From: Aphrophora alni
Taxonomy: Eukaryota; Arthropoda; Insecta; Hemiptera; Aphrophoridae
Direction of reading: 5' to 3'
Assembly (NCBI GenBank): GCA_963513935.1
Contig: OY740765.1
Location: forward strand, 144,153,618-144,217,617
DNA length: 64,000 bases
The notes beneath the pieces are model-generated. The model did no database searches and was not told the origin of the DNA. It saw only the letters and a program-made list of their open reading frames with translations. The stretch's first letter is position 1. Every line of letters starts with the position of its first letter. Below are positions 32,576 to 42,964 of the stretch, piece by piece. Position numbers and translations under genes: made by a program.

Positions 32576-33290
32576 TGTTACCCTTATCACTGAAGTGTAG
32601 GTCATTTATATAAAGAGTAAATAATACTGAACCTAAAATGCATTCTTGTGGAACTCCATAATTTAGGTCAATTGGATCGGATAAGTCATTTCCGACTTGG
32701 ACGCATTGTTTTTTGTTTGTCATGTATCACTTAAGCCAATCAAGAGGTAAACCTGTAATCCCATACACTTCAAACATAATAAATAATAAATGTTAGTCAA
32801 CACAGTCAAAACACTTGGACAGGTCAAGAAATTCAGTATGTATATTTTTCTGGCCTTCTATAACTGTTAAAACAAAAAAAAGTAATAATATATTCAATAG
32901 GTACTTTCCTTTCATAAGCCCAAACTGGTTCTCAGCAATATAGTCCATTTTGTTTAAATATTTTTAAAGTTGCTCCAGAACATTTTTTTCTGAAAGCTGT
33001 AGAAAAATAATTTGTCATTATATACTCATCTCATTTTTAAAAATTCAGTGAAGGAATTGTTTACCGGAATTGTTAAAGGCTTAATTAGCTCTTGAGAGCA
33101 CTTCTTTAAAAGCCAAATAGACACTCCAACTAATCCAGAAGACTTAGAATTCTTTATACCCATAAGTGTTGCTGCCATCTCAGCTTCACACACAAGAAAT
33201 ACCATCGAGGAAGAAGAAGAAAACACAGTATTTATATTTTCTGTAGTCTTTGATCCCTTCGGATTATCCACGTAAACAAAAATAATTAGC
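32576..33290 (-). pseudogene. Non-LTR reverse transcriptase remnant
   Basis: Frames at 33026-33271 and 32529-32723 plus the bases between them hold the reverse-transcriptase layout. A SSGLVGVSIWLLKKCSQELI block (normally 'KSSGLDGIS…LLK') comes first, then AENQFGL near 32920. FLDLSKCFDCVD follows near 32815 (normally 'LSKAFD'), then YGVPQECILGSVLFTLYIND at about 32590-32650. Stops and frameshifts are frequent. The FADD catalytic box that should follow YINDL is missing, because the DDE_3 transposon sequence starts there. Confidence 0.88.
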
Positions 33291-34570
33291 AGATTCGCTA
33301 CCCTCGATATATCAGAATACTATTCCCCTCTATTTTCAAAATATTATTTTTATTTGATTTTGTACTTTGTTGCCATTAATTACATTCCACACTGTTTTAG
33401 GCAAATTATCGAAATCTACTATTTGTTTGTTAGCTTCATATACTTTAGCTGCCCTCAAGACTTTTTTTGTATAATCTTATATATTTTTCAAAATAGTTTG
33501 TAAATTTGAAATTTAGTAATTTTATTTATTTCTACACTAACAATTTCAATTTTTGACAAGACACTAAAATACCTTTAGTAATACAATTTTTTGTACATTT
33601 TGTTTTTTGGGCTGTTTTAAAGGGACACGCTAAATTTAAATCGAATTAAAAATGATTTATAACTTCTGAGACTTGTCATTTAAGTTTTTTATTTTCTCAA
33701 TTAATTTGTTCCCAAATTTTTTCCTACAGTAAAAACGTCAATAAGGGAATGTTATGGGGACCTGTCTGCCGAGGTAAGGGATATGAAGGTGGTTCAGTTT
33801 TTATAATAAAAAACAACAATTTCCTATACATAATGATCAGCGATACCAGATTGCACAATTGTAACCGATCTTTGGTTGTATCAGTGTTTCCAGCGGTAGC
33901 TGACGTTACCATAACACGTGTAGGAGAGTCAACCAACCACATCAAGTCGATTGTTGGTAACAAATCATGCAACCTTCTGCATAGTAAACCATTCGTCAAT
34001 ACATCAACATTCAAGTTACCAATAATTAAAAACTTAGGTTTACTAATAATAATTGTTTATGATAATTTGTAACTGAGTCAGAAACACCTCAAAATCACTA
34101 CAACGTGCTGTACATAATATACTTATTATGTTGAATATGGAGTTTCAACAAGAAATATCTGCTATTACATTAAGTTAATATACCTATTATTACAAAACTG
34201 TTTAATGCTAATTTAATAGAGGTGACTTCAAAATATTGATTTATATTTATTTTTTAAATTTTAAACTAATTGTTTTAATAGTCAATTCTTACAAATATAA
34301 CTATAACCTACTACTTTTTTTTTTCTAATCGGCAATAAGCTGATCGTAGTTTGTAAGTTAAGTTAGTTAGTAAATTAAATTGCTTAATGTTATCAGGATT
34401 AAAACCATGCTCAGTAACAACGAACAGTTAAAATTCGTGGAATCCAAAAGAATATCCAAAATTCATCCACCTCATTTGTAGCAAACTGACCATTCTGGTG
34501 TAAGATAGAAACATTATCATTATGGTTATCTAAAACTGGGTTCCTTTTAACATTATTATTACTTTATATA
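33291..34570 (-). pseudogene. Non-LTR endonuclease (EEP type) and linker remnant
   Basis: Reading leftward from 34560, VSILHQNGQF near 34500 is the start of an apurinic-like endonuclease domain. The frame 33724-34014 opens NVDVLTNGLLCRRLHDLL and continues to WLVDSPTRVMVTSATA, a typical late part of the domain. A linker with AKVYEANKQIVDFDNLPKTV (about 33390-33450) leads into the reverse transcriptase. The 107-codon plus-strand frame at 33749-34072 is a shadow. The domain nicks target DNA to prime reverse transcription. Many stops show this copy is inactive. Confidence 0.85.
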
Positions 34571-35300
34571 TATTTTTGTCCTTAATATATGATAGTCGAA
34601 ACTTTTTATTTATAAAAAATATTACTACTTGTATTAATCAGTGGATTATCATTTAGAGAAGGTGTCTCGTTTATGAATTGAGTATTTGTTACCATGTCAC
34701 ATTTATTTTTACTAATAATTGACTATCACTGGACTGTCTTTTGCGGCTGATACTATTTTTCGTTCTCATGGTGATGTCCTGCATTTGATAGCCAATGAGG
34801 AAAACATCATCTTTGAATGAGAGTTTTCGTCTGGTATGATGCTGCAGAAAGTTTCATCAGTTGTGATGAATGTGTATCATCACAGTGACAATGTGTAAAA
34901 ATAGAATTTTGAATAACATCTCTTAAACATTACAAACAGTTTGCCTCACTTTGCCGAGTATCAAGTTGATTTCTCTTCGTGGTTAGTTTGGGTTTATTGC
35001 TGTAGACGTTATTTAATTTATTAAGGAGTTGGCGACTTATGAAACACAAATACTATCGTACCTGGTCGGATGTGATGACATTATCACTCTAGTTTTAAAA
35101 GTGATAGGTCTAATGAGATCCAATGCTTGTTGAATTATTAGTTGATATTGACACACATGATCTACTTTATTTGTTACTCCCATAATGATAACACAGTCTT
35201 GTGAATCAAAGTTTTTTTAAGAGCTGCGATATCAGATATTACTTGTTTTAGAGAGGCATTTAGCTTGATGTAACTTGTAATAGTTTATTTTGAACCAAAT
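34571..35300 (-). pseudogene. 5' coding part of the non-LTR element (SGNH-like)
   Basis: Broken minus-strand frames contain DCVIIMGVTNKVDHVCQYQL near 35190 and KTRVIMSSHPTRYD near 35070. These resemble the 'GGTND…' and 'P.RYD' blocks of the SGNH-hydrolase-like domain in the first part of CR1/Jockey-like ORFs of several insects. The order ORF1-like, endonuclease, reverse transcriptase over 35.3-32.6 kb makes one decayed, nearly collinear element. The assignment rests on two short motifs. Confidence 0.5.
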
Positions 35301-36395
35301 CTTCTTAAAAATTTTGCTGAAATTTTCAAACGTGACTGTCTTTAAATATTGAGAGCTATTTAGGGTTTGGACCCACTCCAAGTTTCTATGCTCCAGAGCC
35401 ATGGCTCAAAACTTGTCTATTGTGTTTTAAAGAGTGTATGTTCTCCATTGAAGATGATGTACATTTTTTTTTGAAGTACTGTAAATCCAAAACCTATGTT
35501 GCAGGTCACTACAATTTTATAAATCTAACACTTTTTTTCATAGCCTGGTTATTTTAATTTTTTTTTGTCATTATCGACTACCAAACTCTAAACACTAGCA
35601 TCTTCCATCATCTTATGATTAATGTTAAATGTTAAAAAGTTATCCACCAATACGTCATATGTTTCCTGAATTAACTTCTTTTGTTGTTTTTCTGAGTGAA
35701 AGTACAGTTTTAATTATTTTACTTCAGCTGACATTATTTCAGCATCATTGTCTAGTGTTTAACGCTGCGTATTCTTTAAGGTATGTATCACCAAAACTGA
35801 TAAATATAATATGTCTCTGAAAAATACCTGTCTCTCAACATTAACAGTCATTTAGCAGTGGATAGAGTTCAACTACGAATTTTTCTATTGGAGGATATAC
35901 AAAATAGTAAAAATCAATCTGGTAAACACATCAATTAAATATTTAAAATTATTATTTTTAATGAAATAAGTACAAGAGTAAATTTGGATTTTTGTAAACA
36001 GATGAGTTAAATTAGTAAATGTTTACATTGCACAGATAAACAGTCCGTATTAAAAACGGAGATAATATTGCAATTGAAGTTTAAAATAAACACAACAAAG
36101 TTCAGATATCAAGTATAACTAGTTGAGGTCCTTGTGGTATATAATCTTATATCAGTACTTAATAATCAAATATTTGATTAGTCAACAATTCAGAACAGGT
36201 TATTTAAAAAAACTTAATTAAAAAACGAAAAAATCTTTATCATTTAAAATCATTTAATTTATTTCCTCTTGTTGCTGACAAACACCACTATTTATAGCAA
36301 GGGTCATATTAAAAAGAAACCTACAATTAAACTAAAACTAGCATAATTAACATCAATTTTGACTTCATCATTTAACTTAAGATAGGGTTTTTATA
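35301..36395. other. No confirmed feature (possible 5' end of non-LTR element)
   Basis: Bases 35301-35580 may be the most 5' part of the non-LTR element, because minus-strand reading stays protein-like in pieces (for example EWVQTLNSSQYLK). The rest is AT-rich. The 63-codon frame 35629-35820 is not recognisable. Confidence 0.35.
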
Positions 36396-37287
36396 CAGAG
36401 TGTCCTACGAAGATATTTACATTTTTAAACAAACGCCAAGTACAAATTGTAAGAGTTTTTTCATACATATTAGAAACATATTCAAAAGTGTACCAACAAA
36501 TTTTTACGCTGATATCTGCAAAAGAAATAAAATAGCGACTGTTGACAGTGATTTATGCTTTAAACGATAGCAAGCAATAAAATAACTTTAATAGACATTA
36601 ATAACTCTTTAATTTATTTACCATAATATAACAAATAATAAAATTTCTTTTTATGATAAAACATATTTCTTAACAACAAAAAAAATCATTCAAATTGAAA
36701 CCCGTGTACTGCTGCACTGGTAGCATCGATGAACAAAAGTCTCAAAGGCATTCCTGAAGAATTCCCTAGGGATGTTAAGCATTTCTTCTTCGATTAGCCT
36801 TTTTAAATCCTCATCGGTTTCTATGTGGTAGGAGTACACCTTTTCTTTTAGATAGAAACAAAGAAATATTCTGTGTGCTTCTTTGTCATTATTAAAACCA
36901 ATAGACCAAGCACAGCACAAAACCTTGTGCTCTATCATAAACAACATGGCATAAAACTAGAACAACCTAGGTTATGTTTGTTGCCTAAGAGAACACAATA
37001 AAAGTTGTCAACAATGCCATGATCTGAAATAAAAGAAACAGCTGTTTGCTTTAAAATAACCATCTGTTTAAACATTTGGAGCTTTTGTTATCTTGTTCTC
37101 CGGCGTCAGGCGTTTAACTGCATTGCTATCAACAGCCGCCATTTTATTTCTATCGCAGATATCAGCGTAAAAAATTTGTTGGTACACTTTTTGATGTGTT
37201 TTCAATATGTATGAAAGAAATCTTACAATTTGGTTGACACGTATGTATGGTTGTTTAAAAATGTAAATACCTTCGTGGGACACACTG
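36396..37287 (-). mobile_element. 892-bp internally deleted transposon with long TIRs
   Basis: The left end CAGAGTGTCCTACGAAGATA (36396) and the right end ACCTTCGTGGGACACACTG (37287) are inverted. They remain similar for about 170 bases, through 'cataattagaaacatatt'-type sequence, 'gtaccaacaaatttttacgc', 'tgatatctgc' and 'aaataaaatagcg'. TA (or TATA) flanks both sides (36392-36395 and 37288-37291). The interior is a fused transposase frame. It belongs to the same broad family as 31510 and 48399, but the subterminal regions differ. Confidence 0.93.
36690..36947 (-). pseudogene. Transposase N-to-C fusion made by internal deletion
   Basis: 85 codons, open throughout. The first ~18 residues (MLFMIEHKVLCCAWSIGF) match the N-terminal start of this transposase family, compare the start near 48750. 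From about residue 30 on, LKEKVYSYHIETDEDLKRLI matches its extreme C terminus, ending CYQCSSTRVSI. The whole DNA-binding and DDE core between them is absent. Such deletion products can persist because only the ends are needed for movement in trans. Whether the short fused peptide is made is unknown. Confidence 0.8.
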
Positions 37288-37699
37288 TATATAAAGTTAT
37301 TCAAACAAAACAACAAATCAATTTTTACAATAAGTCGACACGTTACAATCAATAAAATCACGGGATGCCAGTAAAATATACTAAAACAAAATTTGTCAAT
37401 TAAAATTTACAGGCTCTTTATATACGTAGGCCTAAACAAAACAATAAATAAATTATAACAATAGAGAAACACATGAACCAATAATATAACCGGCTGGTCC
37501 AAAAAAATATATTAAAACAATTTCATAATAAATTAACAATTCCAAGATCAATAAATAATTACAAATTTCCTTTCATATTTGAAACAATATACAGTAAGTA
37601 ATTGAGCATAAACAGTATTTACATTAAACCACTATTTTCAAGAGCAACAATGAATCTACTCTCTCCTTATCTGATTCACTCACTATCTCATATCGTAAG
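37288..37699. other. No recognisable feature
   Basis: AT-rich spacer between the deleted transposon and the family A copy. The start of the 77-codon frame at 37602 lies here but the frame mostly reads family A. Confidence 0.5.
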
Positions 37700-37858
37700 T
37701 CCTCGCTTGTCGTCCTCGTTTGTTGTTGTAAGCACGACAACGGCCACAAAAATTTTAAATATCAAAATGGTGGCCATTTTAAACAGTTTTTGTTCATATC
37801 TCATTTGTTATTCAACTTATAACATACTAAATTAGATATAAATTTTCAACATTCAGGA
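37700..37858 (+). mobile_element. Family A element, left part (split by a PLE)
   Basis: Carries 'gtcgtcctcgtttgttgttg', 'taagcacgacaacggccaca', 'atggtggccattttaaacag' and 'ttattcaacttataacatac', then stops at about 37858. The next expected family A block resumes at about 38575. Confidence 0.82.
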
Positions 37859-38572
37859 ACAAACTAACTCTGACCCTCATTCAAACCGAGGCATTTACAG
37901 AATTTCTTATAATGATTGTGAATAACGATATATAAGACAGACGGGAAGATCATTTAAGACAAGATTCAAAGAACACCTATCTCCTCCAAAAGCAACAACA
38001 CTACCTCCAAATTTGGAGCACACATATTCAATAAAATCACAATACTACAAATGTAGAAGAAAATTTCAAGTTCTAAATAAGGGAAGAACTATGAATATTT
38101 TAGAAGAATATGCCATACAAAAGCAGGATAAGGCAAACGTAGATTTTCTATTTAATTAAAAATTTAATTTCGCCTCCAATTGATACTACATCATCAATGG
38201 GTTGACAAAATAACTTCAAAGAGCAAAGATTGATAGGCTATATAAACTATGCAGAACAAGAAATCATCAGTCCACCAGTAGCAATAGAAGTGAAATGTAG
38301 CCACAATCCAAACTTAAAATTTTAAATTTTGTAAACGTGTACTATAATTTTAGTACAATATTATATTTTAAAATTGTAAACGTGTGTAAAATGTAGTGTG
38401 AGTGTATAAAGTATTTCCGTGCTATGCCTGAAGATGGCTTATGTTGAGGTGAAACAGCTGTAGCAGTTACAAAATACTACTTTACAAAGGATATCAAAGG
38501 GTATGTTAATTAATTTATTAACAGTAGTTTAACAATGTTAAAAATGAAAGCAAAAATTTGTGGATGACTAAT
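37859..38572 (+). mobile_element. Penelope-like element, 5'-truncated
   Basis: The element keeps the GIY-YIG endonuclease end, a ~270-bp 3' region and a terminal segment reading 'tgcctgaagatggcttatg' and 'aggtgaaacagctgtagc'. That segment has the hairpin-like 'CTGAAGATGGC…GAAAC' form known from PLE 3' ends. An 'ttttaaattttgtaaacgtg' block is repeated at 38325 and 38370. It sits inside a family A copy. 5' truncation is common for PLEs. Confidence 0.82.
37870..38159 (+). pseudogene. PLE GIY-YIG endonuclease C-terminal domain
   Basis: In one frame the translation gives RGIYRISYNDCE, a stop (TAA at 37923), RYIRQTGRSFKTRFKEHL, then about 65 more codons to TAA at 38157. GIY and the YI-QTGRSFKTRFKEH block are the GIY-YIG nuclease signature of Penelope-like retroelements, with glycine of YIG replaced by arginine (YIR). 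The single internal stop plus the YIR change make it inactive. The domain cuts the target for retrotransposition. The reverse transcriptase part is absent. Confidence 0.88.
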
Positions 38573-38574
38573 AG

Positions 38575-38954
38575 TGAATTTATTGTCAAAAATGTAATCT
38601 GGAACTCTGACCTACTAAAAAAGTGATATTCGTATAGTTACAAGGTCCAGTAGGCCTGAGTCAACGATAAGAGGGTAGCGAGTGGAGAATCCTTCATTAT
38701 GTATAGCTTCGAGGCCCGTAGGGACGAGCGAAACGAGTGAAGACTTTTTAATGTTTACATTTAAAGTCTGTTATGACCAAGCCGAAGTAAAGAAAGTAGT
38801 GAACTGTTTTAAACAAACTTACCCTACTGGATAAAATCACTTGATCTACCAATTCAATTTAAACATTTCCTACAAGGCTCAAGAAACCAACCAAGGCACG
38901 TTAAAGTTAGAGGATTTGCTTACATCACATTGTATTATGGGGCTAGGTAAGTAC
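38575..38954 (+). mobile_element. Family A element, right part after PLE insertion
   Basis: Resumes with 'tattgtcaaaaatgtaatc', then 'gtgatattcgtatagttaca', 'gacgagcgaaacgagtgaag', 'ttttaaacaaacttacccta', 'caatttaaacatttcctaca', 'ttatggggctaggtaagtac'. It ends at the CTAGGTAAGTA terminus (38943-38954). About 27 bases beyond ('cacaatggcgaccatcaact') are shared with other copies. Confidence 0.85.
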
Positions 38955-39299
38955 CACAATGGCGACCATCAACTTCTTTTAGTACGTATCAAGAAAGCTG
39001 AATACTTGTCACGGTTTATCTTCTAAGACGGTACATTGTAATGCTCATAATAAATCATGCAAACAACATTCTCCCTGTTAATCTGCTTCAATAAATGTAT
39101 TTAATAATAGACTTTATCTTGTGAAGCGTTTAATTAACAACAATATAAGTAAATGAAAGCTAATTAGTCAGAAATTGGTTGACATTTAATTGCCCCATTC
39201 TTTAATTAGCGAAATTTTAAAGCTTATTTCACGGAACACTGAATGGCCACTGATGGCCATCGATGACCCGTGGTGGATACTCGTAGATTGTCGATACTT

Positions 39300-39880
39300 T
39301 AAGGTCCAGTAAGGTGTATTTAAAACAGTTGTTACACAGGTTTTCTGAACCTTGTAAGTGTGTACTACATTTTTGAAAACGGTTAAACTAACGTGCCTCG
39401 AAGATCTGTATAAATATATTAAAGTGTCGTTACTCGCTTCGCTCGTTTCAGTGTCTTGGTCTTGGCAGATATCGTACCTGTACATATGTAAAGAAACAAC
39501 ATATGTACACCTCCATTCGCTACGCTATTTTTCATTTTAAAGAGGTGAGATTGGTACCATTACATGCAGAATTGAAATCTACATATTTTTGTCAAATAAA
39601 GCTGGTTATAAGATGAATAACACGCGAAATATGGACATAAAACTGTTTAAAATTGCGGACATTTTTACTTTGATTTTTCGTAATTTCAATAGGATTCTAT
39701 ATGAACATACCCTTTCAACCAAATTTTTATCTTAATTTTTGTTGCCGCTAATGTGTTTAACTATTATTAGTAGTAGTACAGACGTCAACAACCAGGGACG
39801 AATCACTTTTTAGGTTTCCTGATGCCATGAAATGTTTAGATCGGTCAAAAACGGATATCGAAATTTAGTGTTTTGTTTAA
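39300..39880 (-). mobile_element. Family A element, reverse copy 1 of a pair
   Basis: Minus-orientation blocks: 'aaaacagttgttacacaggt', 'tactcgcttcgctcgtttca', 'ctccattcgctacgctattt', 'ataagatgaataacacgcga', 'aaattgcggacatttttact', 'atcttaatttttgttgccgc', 'cctgatgccatgaaatg'. It lacks the outer termini. The 99- and 60-codon frames at 39186 and 39358 overlap on opposite strands and are by-products. Confidence 0.83.
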
Positions 39881-39899
39881 AATAGGAGATATAAACAAA

Positions 39900-40265
39900 A
39901 AACTGATTAGCTAACCTCGAAGCTGTACATATCTGAAGGAGCTTCCACTAGCTACGCTCGTGTCGGTGGTGACGAATTTCACAATTTTTTTATGATGTAA
40001 GGTTTTGAAACTACATTTTTAAAATAACTTCGCTATTTGCCATCGTTGATACCATCATTACATGCGGAATTAAAATCTGCTAAATTTATATCTAATTTAG
40101 TCTGTTATAAATTGAATAACACGAGATATCAAGAAACAATTGCTTAAAATGGCTGTCATTTTTACATTTTAATTATATTTTTCTGAATTTTAGTAGGGCT
40201 CTATAAGCACACTATAGTTCCACTCAGTTTCATCTTCCTATCTTATTTTTATTGGGAAACAAAAA
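39900..40265 (-). mobile_element. Family A element, reverse copy 2 of a pair
   Basis: Directly follows the previous copy in the same orientation: 'ctagctacgctcgtgtcggt', 'aataacttcgctatttgcca', 'ctgttataaattgaataaca', 'aaaatggctgtcatttttac', 'ctataagcacactatagttc'. The pair may reflect tandem duplication or two insertions. Confidence 0.82.
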
Positions 40266-41665
40266 TTCAACAACGTTTAAATTATAGATCTGTGTTCAAA
40301 TCGATACTGAAACTTAAGCACTTTTTTTACGATGTGTAATAATAAACTGCAAGTTATTCCTAATATCCAAACTATCATTGTGAAAAACACAAGTTCTTAA
40401 ATTGTCGATATTATCTAAGGTTATGAACAGGAGGGGAAACACTACTGTAAAACTGAAGTACGTAGTTATTTTGTTTTCTTTGAATTTTACACTGGATGAG
40501 GAAAACAAAGGATCCTAAAATCACAAAAAAAACAGGAAACAAAAGACTAAATCTGTTAGTTTTGGTTTCCTGTTTTCGTAGTTTTGGAATTCTTTGTTTT
40601 TACGAATATGGCAACAGTGCTCCATGGACATTTGAACTATACATTGAAAGTTTATAAAACACAAAATCATCTTGAGATAGAACGTTGGGAATGGGTGTGG
40701 AAGAACCTGTACAAAGGGTGTAAACAAAGGTTGGAGGAACTGAGAATTTGTGAAAAATTTTACTTGATCTTTTAAAACTAAACTAGTATCTTTACAAAAC
40801 AAAATTAATGTCTAAAAATCTGAAGTTTATTCTGTATGACAAGTAACGGTGTATTTATCATAAATATGTAGACTATACATTGTTTAGCTGACTTATAAAT
40901 GTCATAAAGTAGAATTCACAAAATATTGTTTTTGTGTTTCACTTGACACAGAGTTTTACCAAGTACCTTCGGTTGATAGTATAAATTGAATTGGAGTTTC
41001 GTTAAACATTTGTAGTTACATCTAAATTTACAACTAAGGTCATCAAAAGTAAAATTTAAGAACTAGCAAGAGAGTTTTTAAACACTGTCTCTATAAATAG
41101 CAAGCACACAAACACAGGATTTCCCTGTGGTGTCTTGTAACAGGATATAAAATGTTCTAAATCTATGCCAGAGAGTTTGAAATGATAGGGTCGATGCACA
41201 TTTAATGACTTTCCGTGATTTACAACCATCTATGAAGTTATTTCCTTGAGGAAAAACCTGAAACATATTTTAACAACACCATTGTTTTTTATTACTCATA
41301 TTCACATAAAATATTGTTGCTTAAATGAACTGGTTAAAACTGGATTCAAGCAGACTGAATTGAGTATTTCAATGGACATTCCAGAAGTCTGGAAATTAAT
41401 TTTTAAGTTCTCCCACACATAACTAAAATAACATATTATTTTCTGAGGAGAAGTTAGGACCACAGAGTCCTCTCTTCCAGTTAACCCGAACAATTGCAAA
41501 GTACATTAAGTTTAAAAAATACTTTTCGAATCATAATCATTAGAGAATATAAAATAAACAATTGTTTACTTATTTCTAAATAAAATATATAATAATTGCT
41601 AAATTAACAATGCCTCACAGGGGCTCATTTAAAGAGTACATGTTTGGATACCCCGAGGTAACCTA
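40266..41665. other. No gene; one small hairpin
   Basis: AT-rich. A hairpin lies at about 40528-40576 ('aaacaggaaacaaaagac' against 'ttttggtttcctgtttt'). The frames at 40314, 40521, 40584, 41078 and 41302 are short, some overlap on opposite strands, and none is recognisable. Confidence 0.45.
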
Positions 41666-41667
41666 AC

Positions 41668-41850
41668 TAAATCTACACCTTTTTTCATGTAGCCTTGGAT
41701 TAAATCCCTCTCTTTCATTTTCCTATCAGATCTTTCTTGACCAACTTTTGTTCTTTTCCGAACTTGACGCTATAGATTACTGATGGCTAGGAGTCTTTGT
41801 TTTCTCCTAATTTTTTATAAAGTGATGATGACCAAGAGGTTTTTGTCTTG
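41668..41850 (+). repeat. Repeat family B, copy 5
   Basis: Reads 'aaatctacaccttttttcat', 'taaatccctctctttcattt', 'ctttcttgaccaacttttgt', 'atggctaggagtctttgttt' and 'gtgatgatgaccaagaggtt'. Confidence 0.78.
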
Positions 41851-41859
41851 ACGTTGCTT

Positions 41860-42160
41860 CGGTTTCAGTGAGTTGAAGGTTGGCCCTGAAAAAACCAATC
41901 GGTCTTACGCGTCCTCCTCGGCATCGAAGACATGCAGACCACTACCGCCGGAGCCGGAGCTCTAACAATTTCCTTTCCAGGAGGCGATAGTGCTGCGATG
42001 GTCCACCGGTGCCAGGGTTTCCCCTAATAATTCCCCTATCGGGGGGGGCATTCGGAACGTCTTCTTCGGCAGGACGTTGGTCCGGTGTTGAAAACGGGAG
42101 GTAAGCAGACAGGAGGTCTTCAAGAAGGTAGTCGTGGTAGTGTTATACAGGGCACTAGGA
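41860..42160 (-). other. GC-rich, CpG-rich island between two family B copies
   Basis: This 300-bp patch is far GC-richer than the window average (for example 'accactaccgccggagccgg' and 'cctatcggggggggcattcg'). The minus frame 41962-42216 is open for 84 codons (…FRMPPPIGELLGETLAPVDH…). It spills into the next family B copy, so its start codon lies in repeat sequence. I do not recognise the protein. It could be the 5' end of a GC-rich retrotransposon ORF or an exon. Family B units flank it in the same orientation. Confidence 0.35.
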
Positions 42161-42162
42161 TA

Positions 42163-42372
42163 AATAATAGCTGGATCTACACATTTTTTTTCATGTAACG
42201 TTGGATTAGATCCCACTCTTTCATCTTTCCTATCAGGTCTCTCTTGCCCAACTTTTGTTCTTTTCCGACCCTGACACCATTAGAGTATTGAGGGTTAGGA
42301 GTCTTTATTTTATCTTCTTTCCTTCTTTTTTTTAATAAGGCGTTGATGACGGAGAGTTTTTTTGCCTTTAAA
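42163..42372 (+). repeat. Repeat family B, copy 6
   Basis: Reads 'agctggatctacacattttt', 'tagatcccactctttcatct', 'atcaggtctctcttgcccaa', 'gagtattgagggttaggagt' and 'aaggcgttgatgacggagag'. This is one of the most complete copies. Confidence 0.8.
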
Positions 42373-42420
42373 CAATAAGAAAAAATAAATTAACAATAAT
42401 TAATTGATAAAAAGATAACA

Positions 42421-42478
42421 TGACCACACGCACGCGCGTGCACGCCTACACACACACATACACACTCACTCACACCAC
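42421..42478. repeat. CA/CG-rich microsatellite
   Basis: A run of alternating purine-pyrimidine: 'cacacgcacgcgcgtgcacg' then 'cacacacacatacacactca'. It produces the frame at 42390-42572, which is not a gene. Confidence 0.85.
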
Positions 42479-42964
42479 ATGTATTCAAACCGTTATTTGA
42501 GTTGTCAGTACACAATGAGCTTATGATATAAAACCATTCATGCTTACGATATCCAAATCTGGAGTTGCGCATCTAAATCTAATAATTAAAACTAATCAGA
42601 CTTTCCAGAACAAAGTGCTGTGTGGAATTGTAAATGCACCGTGTTACATACGTAATGACAATGTTCATTGCGATCTTCAGCTCAACACTGTGTAAAGAGG
42701 ATATAGAAAAATATACCACAAAGCATGACACGTGTTTCTATCTTCATGAAAATAAATTCGTCAGTAAGTCGAAACGTACGTAGACTAAAACTGATTTAAT
42801 CAATGAAGTTGTTTCATTTATTATATTTTGGAGAACAATAACCTAAACTAGAAAAAAAAACATTACTGTTTAGATTGATTAAGAAAAAGGGGTCGAGGTT
42901 AACCTTGACCTCTCGCTGTTTAAAAACTTGTTTTCAATCAACTATTTACTCTTAGCGCAGGATT

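Noticed and set aside
33749..34072. 107-codon plus-strand frame
   Set aside because: It is the antisense shadow of the non-LTR endonuclease remnant on the minus strand.
39186..39540. 99- and 60-codon frames
   Set aside because: They overlap on opposite strands and lie within a family A copy. Other copies break the frames.
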